Below are positions 12,001 through 22,900 of a stretch of 64,000 nucleotides of DNA, in pieces. A program made the position numbers and the translations under genes. The notes below the pieces were generated by a model. The model was not told the DNA's origin and ran no database searches. It saw only the letters and a program-made list of their open reading frames with translations. Source of the stretch: Macrostomum hystrix (taxonomy: Eukaryota; Platyhelminthes; Macrostomidae); NCBI GenBank assembly GCA_950097015.1, contig CATNEN010000025.1, positions 2,292,001 through 2,356,000 on the forward strand, written 5' to 3'. Every line of letters starts with the position of its first letter. Position 1 is the first letter of the stretch.

Positions 12001-12803
12001 TGCAAATCCTGCTTTCAGGTTATCTAAAAACTGTTTTGTGATTATTCCTGGATCCCGAGATTATTATTATGATTAAGCTGCAATGAAATTATCATTGTGC
12101 TAGTTCGTCTGGTTCTTTGCAAAAAAGGGGCATTGGTTGCCTGCTGGGGGGACATTGGCTGCCTGCTTTTGTAAATAATTTGTTAAAACGTACCACATTG
12201 TTACAACGTCAAGGTCCAAATTATATGCTGCCGTTCAAAAGTTTGCAAATGAGGTCTATTGGTGATGCCTTCAATGGGCTGAAAATAGGAAGCCTTGGCA
12301 GCGCTTAAAAGTGCAATCGATTGTCCCCTAAATATATTTGGTTGGATCTCCACCCCAACGGGGGAGTTAGGTGCTAATTACCAAATACATTAACCGCTTG
12401 TGATGACCCTACAATGAAATGATTTTGCTTGATGAAAGAAAATCTAAAATGTAAGGCCTGGAAAGCATTAGTAGAAAAAATGAAGATGTTTTCATTATTA
12501 AATCAAAACATGCAAGCACTAAAAATATCTGTTTTGATTGCCTGAATAAGCATTTCTTATCTAATCAAAGAATGTCTTTTGGGGGAGGCAAAAATGTACT
12601 TCTCATGTACGTTTTAACTCGTACAATAATACAACTAAACGATCCATCAAATGTCCCAAGATCTTTAGCGAAGTTAAGTGAGATGTATTCACCACCTGAA
12701 AATAAAGAAACACAAAGAGTATAGTAATGACATTATTTTAATTTTGACATAAATTTTTGGGTACGTAATTCATCACTCGGGGCATTGCTAATTTCTTGAC
12801 TTT
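9085..12803. other. long noncoding spacer between the ADD and TMUB1 genes
   Basis: AT-rich, with no exon recognised. It holds the ADD promoter side (9085-9300), a small 11-bp repeat at 9779-9817, an (AATCC)n run near 9982-10005, and the likely 3' UTR of TMUB1 at its right end; an ATTAAA on the minus strand at 12742-12737 is a possible poly(A) signal. The open frame at 12117-12308 has no supporting coding features. Confidence 0.4.
9779..9817. repeat. 11-bp tandem repeat, about 3.5 copies
   Basis: CACGCGCTGAT is repeated, with one copy reading CACGCGCTAAT. It is GC-rich within AT-rich surroundings, and each unit contains TGATCACG-type palindromic junctions. It lies about 0.7 kb upstream of the ADD start codon; no function can be assigned. 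Confidence 0.7.
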
Positions 12804-14410
12804 CTACGACGGTTGCTCCTGCGGTTGCGGCTGCTGCTGCTGCTGCTGATCTAGGTTAATCCTGTGCACGTGAATCTGACCAGTCTGCCTGGGTGGCCTC
12901 TGCGACCAAGAGGCGAAGAAGGCGGCAAAGAACAGTAGCGTGACGGCACCCAAAGCCATTGTGGACATGAAGTTAAAGTAGGCCTTATAGCAGACTCGGC
13001 AGTACCAGATGATACCTAGAATGCCGCCAAACAATGGAAACATGTAGCTACCAATGTCGCCCTGGCCTTCAAGGGGTCCGCCGGATTCGCCATCGGCCGC
13101 AGCGCCGACTCCAGCAGCGGCACCACCGGCATCATCGGCACTTGGACTTCGTTCAGTGATAAGGCAGTGAATTGTGGCCTCCTCTGGTATAGCATAGCTA
13201 GCCAAAGTGCAGTTGACACCCTCTTTCAGTTCCCGACCATTGTAGATTAAGCGAATGTTCATATTGCGCGATAGCTCCACTTGGAAGTGCTTGCTGGATT
13301 GGTTGTTAAGTAAGGTTAAGTATGAAGTTAGCAACATTAATGCGTGTAAATACAAATGGCAACTAAATAACCTTGCTAAACGCAACGACATGTTTTTGTT
13401 TCAAAAACTGTTGAAAAAGACATTAATTCCTCTTTTCATCGCAAAACACATGCACTAAGGAGCTGAACAAACCGTTTGAAATTCGCGATAGACTCAGTTG
13501 GCAAAGCGACGACAGTTCGCAGGTCGTCATTGAAGTATTTTAATCGGAGCAATAGACTACCCGGCGGCCGACTCGATGAGACGGCTGGAGTCGCAGCCAC
13601 AGGCGGAGGGGCTGATGCCGATGAGTCGGTAACGACAGTAACGGTAGCGGACGTTGGCGCCGAAGCTTCGACAACGGAAGAAGTGGCTTCAGTGTCGCCT
13701 ACGCTGCTAGGGGCAAAGCCAGCGGCGGTGCCAGATGAAGAAGTTGATGCAGTGCTCACTCCGGCAGACGTATCTGAACCACCTGCATTTGGCTGGGCCA
13801 GCAAACAATTGAAGTACTTCAGTCGACGATTGCGCAATTCAGAATCGTTCTTAGCCTCCATGACTTGGGTGTACTCGTTCAGTACATCTTCGACGCGTTC
13901 GCGCATCTCCTGATCGAGATCGCCGTCCGATTCCAACACGTCGACATCGTAGGCGGCCAAGTCACCAGGCGAAGCGGAGGTGGCACCAGCTGCAGTGGCG
14001 GCAACCGTTGTATCTACAGCGTCTACTACACTGGGAGCAGGGTTGGCAGGCGTTATGGGCGTCTCCGTGACAGCATCCGGCGTTGAAATGACGCCGGTAG
14101 AAGCGTCACCTGATGACGACGGAACAGGAGCAGGACCGACCAACACAGGTGGCACTACAGGAGCAACTAATGGCTGCTGCTGCTGTGGCGGCTGCACTTC
14201 GCCAGGCCTGTTGCGACCAAAATTTTCAAACACAAAGACCGCTATCGGTCGCATATCCTGTGGCACGTAGGTGGACAGCCAGGCCGCAACCAGAATGAGG
14301 CCGGCCAGCAGAATGAATACGCATACAACAACTTCGGAGCCGATGCCTTCTAGTAGGCTGCCGCCGACTGCTGACGCTATTGTGGCTGGAGCCCCGGCCG
14401 GGTCTGACAT
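12804..14410 (-). CDS. TMUB1: TMUB1/2-like transmembrane ubiquitin-like protein
   Basis: Two exons join in frame, 14410-13473 and 13293-12804 (475 aa). An N-terminal membrane segment (residues about 27-48, LEGIGSEVVVCVFILLAGL) matches the TMUB start. A ubiquitin-like domain follows near 285-375 (LLLRLKYFNDDL, intron at R313, then IRLIYNGRELKEG and ATIHCLIT), then two C-terminal membrane segments (about 397-412 and 422-442, with GIIWYCRVCYKAYF). This order is diagnostic of TMUB1/TMUB2; mammalian TMUB1 is a membrane and nucleocytoplasmic protein connected to ERAD and growth control. The protein is about twice the usual length because residues 60-280 are a Pro/Ala/Ser/Thr-rich linker. That linker contains a second RLKYFN near 205, echoing the UBL start. 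The tail is polyQ. The donor (ACG/GTTTGT) is not strong, but the junction restores FKR-KHFQ in frame. Confidence 0.88.
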
Positions 14411-17400
14411 GGCGCCTGTGATTCTTAAGCCTTCCTAGTTCTTTTCTGTTTATTCTCTGTTTGGCTTTCTGTTAGGCTGTGTCCGAGTTTAAATTTAAAA
14501 CTGAAATAGTTAGTCAGCGAATGAAAGTTTCTGTCTGAAAGCTGGTACAAATTAGAGAATAATAATGGCAATTGTAAGATGTGAGACTAGAGAAACATAA
14601 TAAGAGATTGTGCTATCGATAAGCAGCAAATATACGTGTTATACCACCTCTAATTTGTCTCTATTGTCTCAAAACAGCAAAGAATTTATGATGCTAGTTA
14701 GATTTATTGCACAAAATGACTAGCTCGTATGTAAGCTCGCATTAAAAAATAAGTTAATTAAAGAAAAGCAACTCAGATACCATTAAAGTTTTTCCTTTAT
14801 TGAAAATATGCAGCATCTAAACTCCAGGCGAAAAATAAGTTTGGTAAACAAAGACTCGATAATTAAGAATAAAGAATCTATCAGAAAGATCCTGACAAAT
14901 TAATAACTAAATGTTTGTTTTGCTGTGAAAACTTTGTACTACTAATAATGCACTGTGCGGAAATGAGTTCACAAGTTAGTTCAATCGTTCAAACAATAAA
15001 ACTGCCGGTTACCCAAACCAAAAATATTAGCGGGCAAAGCCAGACGATAGTGAGTGGCATGCTTAACAATACATAATAAACTGTTAAAACATCCGCGAAA
15101 AATAGAAGTGAATCTTAGGTTAAACATCTGCCTCAGAGATGACCCTGGATATGATGAGGCAGAAGCAACTGAGGCAAAAAGGTTCGGAAAACATTACTAT
15201 GAGGCAGGAGAGCGTAGCTTGGCAACTAAACAACTGGCAATCTTCAAGCAGGCCTCCTTCAGATTTTCAGGCTGACAAACATCAAGCTATTATTCAAGAT
15301 TGTTCACTGTAAGTGCAGTTTTCAACTTAAAAGACTTTATAAAAACGGTGCAATTCAAATGTATACGATTCGATTTACAACCGAGCCACGACTAAATAAT
15401 AAATGAGAGAGCAATGAAAAACAAATTGAGATCCGCTGTTTTCAAGGGAGATTTTTCATGGGGATAGATCATGACAATTCCCGTCTAAATATGCAAAGTA
15501 CATTTATATTTCTACCTATAAAAGATAAATTTACGGAGATAAGAAAACCACAATTCACCTGCAAAAATTGCAAACTATTTAAGGGCGAAAGTCTTAATTT
15601 ATCACAGACAATAAAAAAGAAAAATATAAGAAAGTCTATTGTGCGGCGTGCGTGCAGCCAGTGACTGAGAGAGAAATCAGCGTTTGTGTACAAAAATAAT
15701 GCCTACGTGATGAATATACGGAATTCATAACAAAAAGACTGAGTCGAAAAAATCTTTAGAGGAAAGGAAATTTGTCTAACTTTAAGTTCCCAATTCTAAC
15801 TTTAATCGAGACTTTTGATCTTATAGATCATTTGAAGACCAGCAACTTTGTACAGCTCGAAGGCAAATAAATAAAATGAAATAGATAGGTACACGTTTGA
15901 GATAGGAAAAGATAACCGTAACACAGGAGAGAGGAGACAGGAAGAGATAAGACTGGAGAGATAAGATAGGGGAGAGAAGGTTAGGTTTAAGGAAGCCAGA
16001 TTTAGAAGTTTGCGGGCGGATTTGGCCCGAGGACTAAACTTTGAAGTAGATAAGCCTGTACTGCGTTTTGTGTGTGTGTACAGACACTGTACAGCAAGCT
16101 ATTATCTGCGGCTCTACTGTTATCAGTCAAAGCGCCTAGCCCTAGCCTTGACTATTGCGTCTAATTTGTGTGTGTGGCTTGGCCCAGTGTCCGCAGATCT
16201 GCCCTCCCACCCTCCCCACCCCCGCCCTAGTTGGAGGCCGATGACTCATAATCACGTGCCCTGCCGATTCAATCATAATAGCGAGAGGCAAATACTAAAA
16301 TTAGTTCCTTCTCTCTGCCCCAAACTCTACCCCACAGCAGGATCGCTCTACCCCCTATCCCTCCCGCGTATGAGGGGTGGTGGTAGGAATTTTGTGACTG
16401 CATGACTAATGCTTAATCCTAATAATCCTTCCTTCCTAAAAATCCTTTCTTCCTATAAACGAATCCAATAAACTGACTAATGAGAATAATTTTCGACCTA
16501 AATATAAATCGCAATTTCTATTTAACTGTACCAATTGTACTAATTTCGGATTTTTTACATTTGGAGCGAATTCAAACTACTTATTACTTTTTGACATGGT
16601 AAAAAATGAAGATTCTGTTATGATCCATCTGCTCCATTTGTTACTTTCGACGTTGTGAAAAATTGGTGCTTGTAAAAGTAACTTTACCCATGAAGTCCCG
16701 CTATTTTGTTCAATTGCGAAGCATTCAAACGGATATTATCATGGAAAGTTGATACGCCTAAATTCAATGTCCTAAAATCTGCATCTTATAGACCGATCTT
16801 GTCAACGTGCACTATTACCCAACACTGAAAAGCAAGCTATATGATAGCATCTGTGATGTTTTTTACAAATGAAAAATAAATATAATCGATAGAGAAAGCA
16901 AGCAGCGATGCACTCTAATAAAGGATAACTCCTGCACTTTTAAAGGATTTTTCTATAAACAATTTTTGCGATTAATTGCGAGCCACTGACGAATGACAAT
17001 GCGTAAATAAATTTCACCATAAACAATAATAAAAAGCAAGAAATTAAATTATATTAGGTCCGATACAATTGCACAAGGGTTCCAACTTATATAGTTAACG
17101 TACATCTTGATGGTCTAATAAGCATGAGTCACACAAAATAGTTCTAAATTTAGATCAAAAGACTGTGAGTCAGCATTTCACACTCCACTCTACACTTTTT
17201 AGTAATATTTATAAAACACATGAGATTCTGGCGTTTTACTACTAATCAGTAGTAGCAATGCTTTAGACTAGAATTTTTTACCACATAATATAACAGAAAT
17301 ATAATCACAAGATTTTACATTAGCCGCTGGTTTTCTCTGGCGTGTAACTATGCTTACACATAGTTACCTATGTGTACACATAGTTACACATAGTTGGCGG

Positions 17401-17495
17401 CATCTTGGTCGTCCTTCGTAGTCTACTATGAGCAGTAGCAGTAGCTCTTGAACAAACATTTAAGCCACCTAAATTCCAACGTATTCTGAAAAAAG
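14411..17495. other. noncoding spacer between TMUB1 and MKK4
   Basis: TMUB1 promoter side on the left, MKK4 3' UTR on the right. AT-rich except for a purine-rich run at about 15920-15980 and a more GC-balanced stretch at 16010-16405 that has an open plus-strand frame of 131 codons. That frame has no recognisable domain or splice support, and I do not call it a gene. Confidence 0.4.
17346..17394. repeat. short palindromic repeat cluster around ACACATAGTTA
   Basis: The word TACACATAGTTA occurs three times with an intervening reverse-complementary CTATGTGTA, giving several alternative small hairpins. It lies about 100 bp beyond the MKK4 stop codon, in the probable 3' UTR. Confidence 0.5.
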
Positions 17496-19149
17496 CTAAG
17501 CAACATGAACAGCGGACAGCAGGTCAGCTAGCTGGGTCTCATCTGGCGCTCTGTCTAGCACTCCGCCAATATAGGAGGCAATGCTGGCTGCGGCATCTAG
17601 CACGGCACTCTCCAATAGAAACGGATGCTGCAACAATTGACGATATTTCGGCCGCTTTTTAACTTCTTTAGTTAGGCAGAGATTGACAAAGCTGCGAGCC
17701 TCCTCAGAGAATCGGCTGTCAGTTAGCCTTGGCGGATCACTTTTCACCACCTGTTCCAACTGCTCAAACATTGTGCCCCACTGTCTGTAGGGGAAGCGTC
17801 CGGTGCAGAGCTCGTAGAGTGAAATGCCCAGCGACCAGACGTCGCTGCGCACGTCGTAGCCTTCGGCCATTCTCTGATGATCGATGCGCTCCGGCGCCAT
17901 GTAGGGCCGGCAGCCGGCGTCGCGAGTCTTGGCGATGCTGTCAACCAGTTTGCCTGCGATGCCGAAGTCACAGAGCTTAACTCGGCCGCGTCGATCAGCT
18001 AAGATATTGCTAGGCTTCACGTCGCGATGCATCATGCCCAGCTTCTCTTTTAGGTAGTCTAGAGCTGAGACTGTTGCTAGGGCTACTCTAGCGATAACTA
18101 CCTCAGGTATGGCTTCGTTCAGGTGATGGTAGACTATTCTGTAAGCAGGTGGAGCATCATATTCTATAAGTGTGAATTAGGAAAGAAAAAAATTTAAGCC
18201 GACATTAAATAGGCTTTCACATTTGACTGATAAGTAATAAAATTCAAACCACAATGATGCTACAATTGGGATGTGTTTTTAAAATGTTACATTTGAGAGT
18301 GTTGTAATCAGGATTATGTAACATTTGAGAATGTGAACCAGGGTTATGTAACATTTGAGAATGTGAACCAGGGTTATGTAACATTTGAGAATGTGAACTA
18401 GGGTTATGCTACATCTAAGAATGCGAACCAAGGTTATGTAATATCTAAGAATGTGAACCAGGGTTATGCTACATCTAAGAATGCGAACCAAGGTTATGTA
18501 ATATCTAAGAATGTGAACCAGGGTTATGCTACATCTAAGAATGCGAACCAAGGTTATGTAATATCTAAGAATGTGAACCAGGGTTATGCTACATTTCAGA
18601 GTGTGAAGCAGGAAAATGTTTTGGCTTTGTAAACAGCAAGGCTCTATCTGTTTACTTTAAGTCATATTAGACAACTGTACTTTAAGCTGCAAATAACATT
18701 GGGACAGACCTGTAGAACTTATCCAAACTGGTGTCCATAAGCTCCATGCAGATCCAACAGTCGCCCTCCTTGAATAAAGCGCCATAGGATCTTGCAATGA
18801 ATTCGCACTGACAATTGACAACAACATTTAATTCCAGCAGCATGTTCTTCTGCTGACGCTCGTCAACTGTTGACCGAATCCGTTTGACAGCTAGCACTAT
18901 GCCAGTTGGCGTGTACCGCATCCGATTCACAGCGCCAAACGCGCCTCGCCCAATTTCGCCGAGATCTTCCAGATCTTCAACGCTGAATTGTCGCTCTTCC
19001 TCGTCTGGGAGGCATAGTTTTCCAACCGCTGGCATCAACTGATTCTGCTGCTGCTGCTGCTGCTGCTGCTGATGGTAAATAATTAGAGGCGGTCGGGTAA
19101 TGCCACCGAAGGCTAATTCTAGCCTAGGCCGGGGCCGGACCCGCTCCAT
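17496..19149 (-). CDS. MAP2K4: MKK4 dual-specificity MAP kinase kinase (JNK pathway)
   Basis: Exons 19149-18710 and 18138-17496 join in frame to 360 aa. The N-terminus RPRPRLELAF resembles the MAPK docking site of MKK4 (basic cluster plus LxL), followed by polyQ. Kinase features: glycine loop GRGAFGAV (67-74), VKRIRSTVDE with K89, CWICMELMDTSLDKFYR, catalytic HRDVKPSN (D186), DFG (204-206), activation loop SIAKT with the phosphosites S214 and T218, AGCRPYMAPERI, and YDVRSDVWSLGISLYELCTG. VKRIRSTVDE and GDCWICMELM are characteristic of MKK4 rather than MKK3/6 or MKK7. The enzyme phosphorylates JNK (and p38) on Thr and Tyr in the cytoplasm. The Met at 19149 is preceded by an in-frame stop about 40 bases upstream; a weak acceptor (TTTCAAG) leaves room for a 5' exon. 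All catalytic residues are present. Confidence 0.93.
18288..18606. repeat. 30-bp tandem array with 60-bp higher-order pattern in the MKK4 intron
   Basis: Units share GGTTATG, then ACAT or ATAT, then AAGAATG and GAACCA. In the right half, two 30-bp types alternate strictly (one with GCTACATC and GCGAACCA, one with GTAATATC and GTGAACCA), so the effective period is 60 bp. It sits wholly inside the intron between 18139 and 18709. Confidence 0.85.
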
Positions 19150-20341
19150 GCCGGCTGTGAGCTGCTGACTGTTGCTCTTGAAATTAATTTGTTATAATAA
19201 AAAGATTACAATTATAACACATTATAGCACTCAAGACTTTTCCTGACATAAAATCATAATTTATTAAGCATGCACCAAGGTGCAGCCAACATTAAAGCCG
19301 CAGCTATTTGACTAATTGACCCAGCTAGTGTCTTAGTGTCTTGCCCAAGGGCAGAAATTCCTCCATCATACTTGGGAAAGTGATTTTACAATGTCATTTC
19401 ACACTGCACAGTGTCACATAAATATATTAAAAATGCAGTTTTTCATTTCCTTGTACATAGTAGGTAATTATATAACGCTATTGTACATAAACGAACTTCC
19501 TAACTAGTTTTAAGACCAGAGGCCAGGGACTTGCATTTTTTAATATAAATTATGACTATCATAATCAGAGCAATTCTAAATATATGACTTTATGTCATAA
19601 AATAGCAATGCTTAAAAATATATTATAATATAGCTTCAATGCAATATCCAGACTATATACTACAAAGTTAAGACTGTTATTTGTTAAGCTATAGTCAAAT
19701 ATAAGAATCTGTCATAATTTTTTATACATACAGAAGTGCAAAAAATAGACAATAAATTTATGAATAATGCTAGTCCAAAATACCATTTTTAGCCTTGTAT
19801 AGCTTGGCAATTTATCTAAAACTAATTAATTTTTTATTATTGCCAAATTAACAAAAAACTGCTGTATGTACAACTGTTATGTGGTGTGTAACAAACTTTT
19901 TAAAGAATAGCTAAACTTGTACAAAAAACGATATATGCCCAATTCTGCAAATGCACTTTGCTATTTCCAGTATCCAGTATCCAATATATAATTTTTCCAT
20001 ATCACTGAATTTGCTACTATAGTAATATGTATATCCATAGTTACAAAGTTGACCTATTACAAAGAGACCTATAAAGAGTGGGTCAGTTCATGAACTTTGT
20101 TATGATGTTATGAACAAAGAATAAAAACATGGTCACTTTGGTAACTGCTCATTTATTGACATACAATTGGCAACTATAATATGTAGGTAATTAAGTTAAG
20201 GTAGATTTGACTCTTCTGATTTAGATATTTGAATGGACATGTATAGTATATTGTTATAACACCTTACCACACTTACATGTCAGTGCTTTAACAAAATTAT
20301 AGTTTGTTAAAGCAAAACAAAATTTAGCAAAATTTTGTTAT
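19150..20341. other. AT-rich noncoding sequence 5' of MKK4
   Basis: No exon or repeat recognised; likely MKK4 upstream region or 5' intron. Confidence 0.4.
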
Positions 20342-20610
20342 AGTCTTCTGGTTAGAGCATTGGACTAATGTCTGAAAGTTCAGAGGTTAGATTCTAGACT
20401 CCACTGGAACAAGTTGTGTCCTTAAACAAGACATTTAACTTTGTGTGGATTCTGTATACCTAGCTGTTAAATGGTACCCAGCATTGGCTTGGGTAATTGA
20501 GGGTGGGTGTGCATCTCCTTAGTCCATAGACTGAACAGCCAAGCCCTGACCAAAATTGCCATATTCAGGATAGCAATAACTTGAATTTTGACAAATATCA
20601 TCAAAAAGTT
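20342..20610 (+). repeat. tRNA-derived SINE, family A, diverged copy
   Basis: The head GGTTAGAGCATTGGACT and a degraded B box (AGGTTAGATTC) are followed by the body shared with 48525-48820: CTCCACTGGAACAA, then TGTGTCCTT, then a TGTTAAATGGTACCAGCAT-like segment and TCCATAGACTGAACAGCC. The two copies align along most of their length. Confidence 0.65.
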
Positions 20611-20855
20611 GTCTTCTGTGTTTGCCCTAATTGGCTCTGCTCTATCTTTGCACCACCACATCAAAGCATGTCAAATGAAACAATATAAAAAACTCTACAA
20701 AAGCTCCATACATGCGCAACCTCCCAAATTTACACCGGCCGTGCGACTTCGTTTTTAAAAAAAATGCGACATACCTATGCCCAATTTTTTTTATCTGGGT
20801 AAACGACAGGGGTAACTATGACTGTGTTGCAATAGTAAAATGCCTCGTCATCTAA

Positions 20856-21032
20856 TTAGTCTTCCGCTGGCAGCAGTGCACTCTCGATCGTCAGCGTGAA
20901 TGAAATTGGTGAGGTCAGCTGCGTGGCGTCGCCCGTCAAGCTGCTTCCCTGCTTGTCCAATCGGATCTTCCAGGTGGTGCCGGAGACCATGAGGCTCAAC
21001 ATCACCATCACCATACTCACGAATTTGTCATA
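20856..21032 (-). CDS. isolated terminal exon of an unidentified protein
   Basis: A frame of 58 codons plus stop begins exactly after an acceptor (GCGTACAG, AG at 21034-21033). It has strong codon character: high GC and a sensible composition, including GTTWKIRLDKQGSSLTGD and SPISFTLTIESALLPAED. The rest of the gene would lie at higher coordinates, but no neighbouring exon was found before the 25.1-kb transposon. It may be a captured or orphaned exon. I do not recognise the family. A nearby word, GTACGCCAG, occurs three times between 21033 and 21125. Confidence 0.35.
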   Translation of the reverse strand, partial: YDKFVSMVMVMLSLMVSGTTWKIRLDKQGSSLTGDATQLTSPISFTLTIESALLPAED

Positions 21033-21132
21033 CTGTACGCCAGAAAAATGGTCTTGTGTGCCAGAAATTCAAATTTCAAATGTACGCCAGGAAGCAAACT
21101 GTAGCCCATAAAATGTACGCCAGAGAGAAATT

Positions 21133-21366
21133 TTAGCTTACAATAGAAGAACACATCTAATGCCCAAGACTCTGGAACATTTACTGCGAATTCACATTAA
21201 TGTACCACCATTGAGAAAGTTTAAACCAGATCAATATGTAAATGACTGGCTTAAGAGTCACTGGCGATCTGATGCTTCTGGAGGTCGTCAACAGCAACCT
21301 ACTGCAACTTCTGATGCGGAGAATATAGAAGACTCACATTCGGACTTGCAGAGTGGACTTTTTTGA
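21133..21366 (+). pseudogene. hAT-like transposase C-terminal remnant
   Basis: The frame ending at the TGA (21364-21366) reads RRTHLMPKTLEHLLRIHINV, then PPLRKFKPDQYVNDWLKSHW, followed by a polar tail. A terminal block of the kind LMRI-IN-P, F-P, YV--W is typical of the C-terminal dimerisation region of hAT-derived proteins related to ZNF862/KIAA1586. No upstream DDE core or zinc finger is present in the preceding kilobase, so this is a 5'-truncated fragment. Confidence 0.5.
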
Positions 21367-21421
21367 GTTCAGTAACTTCAGTTCCTATCCCTATAAGTTT
21401 AATGCACTGTAATAAATCTGA

Positions 21422-21798
21422 TTGCGACTTACCTCCCCCTAAATGTGACTTACTTCCCTCTGAATGCGACTTACTTACCTTGGAATGCGACTTACTTCCC
21501 TCTGATTGCGACTTACTTACCTTGGAATGCGACTTACTTCCCTCTGATTGCAACTTACTTCCCTCTGATTGCGACTTACTTACCTTGGAATGCGACTTAC
21601 TTCCCTCTGATTGCGACTTACTTCCCTCTGAATGCGACTTACTTCCCTCTGAATGCAACTTACTTCCCTCTGATTGCGACTTACTTCCCTCTGAATGCGA
21701 CTTACTTCCCTCTGAATGCAACTTACTTCCCTCTGATTGCGACTTACTTCCCTCTGAATGCAACTTACTTCCCTTGGAATGCAACTAAGTTGCCTCTG
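21422..21798. repeat. 21-bp tandem array (about 17 copies)
   Basis: Units such as GCGACTTACTTCCCTCTGA, with alternatives ending in CTTGGAA or TCTGATT. Because 21 is divisible by 3, every frame free of stops stays open on both strands, which explains the long open frames here. Confidence 0.9.
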
Positions 21799-21945
21799 AT
21801 TGCAGATTTTGTCACGTTTTTGCTTCTTTCCCCATCTGCTTTCCTTCCTTTCTTCTTTCCTTTCTCTGCTTTCCTCCTTTTCCTGCCTTCTTTTCTTTTT
21901 TTCCGCTCGTTTTTTTCTGTCCGATTTTTTTCTCAGGTGGCCATT
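21799..21945. repeat. polypyrimidine tract
   Basis: About 145 bases that are almost all C and T on the plus strand, directly following the 21-bp array. Low-complexity sequence; potential triplex-forming DNA, by inference only. Confidence 0.7.
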
Positions 21946-22548
21946 TTTGCGACTTACCTTGCTTGGCCGGCTTGTCACCCGGCCGGATCGGCTAGGTCGG
22001 CCGGGTGTTGCGCATGTATGAAAAGCTCTGTACACCTATGGGTACATTCAGTATATATCATAGTCTGGTTCATGTACACTATGCCAAATAAATCTAGCAT
22101 ACATTCACCTTAGGTCTAAAAGTTGGTGTACAAATTGGGATACACTGCCAAGGTTAGCACAACTAAGTTGGCAAATTTGGCATAAGTTGGTCAGAAAAGC
22201 ACAAATTTCAGAAAAGTCAATCTAATTACTATGAGAATTTTATAATTTTATTAATATAATTTTGGTTGCCATTTGTGCAGTGTTTTATTGGTAAGGCCCT
22301 ACTTGCATATATATTTTTTTTATTGTACATGTTTTTGTTAATTGTTACTGTTGAAAAATTTAGTAGGCCCCCCCTAAGTAAAAAATGTAAAGCATTTTAG
22401 CCCCTAATGGAGCAAATTTAAAAAAGCTGCGGAGACTCCTGCTAGGCGCACAGGTGCGCAGTTGTTTTCAAGAAAAAGAGTGCAAATCCGCAATTGCTAT
22501 ATATCTTCAGTCTAACTCAATATAGTAATTGATTTCACGAAAAAATGT

Positions 22549-22688
22549 CAAAAGACCTTTTTTTGATCTCCGCAGTGTATTTCTAAAAATAGAACAGGTA
22601 TGTGGTGATTTCGCATAAATACAGATGCATAATATCAAATGACCTTTTTTTATCTCCGAAGTGTATTTTTTTTAATTAGAACAGCTAA
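22549..22688. repeat. imperfect direct duplication of about 52 bp
   Basis: Copies at 22549-22600 and 22635-22688 share GACCTTTTTTT, ATCTCCG, AGTGTATTT and TAGAACAG in the same order. Probably a local tandem duplication. Confidence 0.6.
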
Positions 22689-22880
22689 GTTTGTCTTTTT
22701 GTACTCGGGCACTACGGAGCATCTATTTGTGTAAGGGCACAAAGGCGCACTGTTTGTTATACATCTACATACTTATGACAACTTTACACACACAAGGCGT
22801 GGCCACGCGGACAGGAATTTCTTTCTGCACAGCCTCGTAGGCAATTTTTCACAAGCGCGCCAGACGCTGTCCACAAAAAC

Positions 22881-22900
22881 CCCTATTGGCTCCAATAGGG
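22881..22900. repeat. perfect 9-bp hairpin CCCTATTGG / CCAATAGGG
   Basis: CCCTATTGG, two bases, CCAATAGGG. It contains inverted CCAAT words but has no gene nearby. Confidence 0.6.

Noticed and set aside
12117-12308. 63-codon plus-strand gene
   Set aside because: No recognisable family; lies in the AT-rich downstream region of TMUB1.
16010-16405. 131-codon plus-strand gene
   Set aside because: No domain, no splice or promoter support, and composition like the flanking noncoding DNA.
21299-22113. Overlapping frames of 140-220 codons on both strands
   Set aside because: Produced by the 21-bp array and the adjoining polypyrimidine tract.
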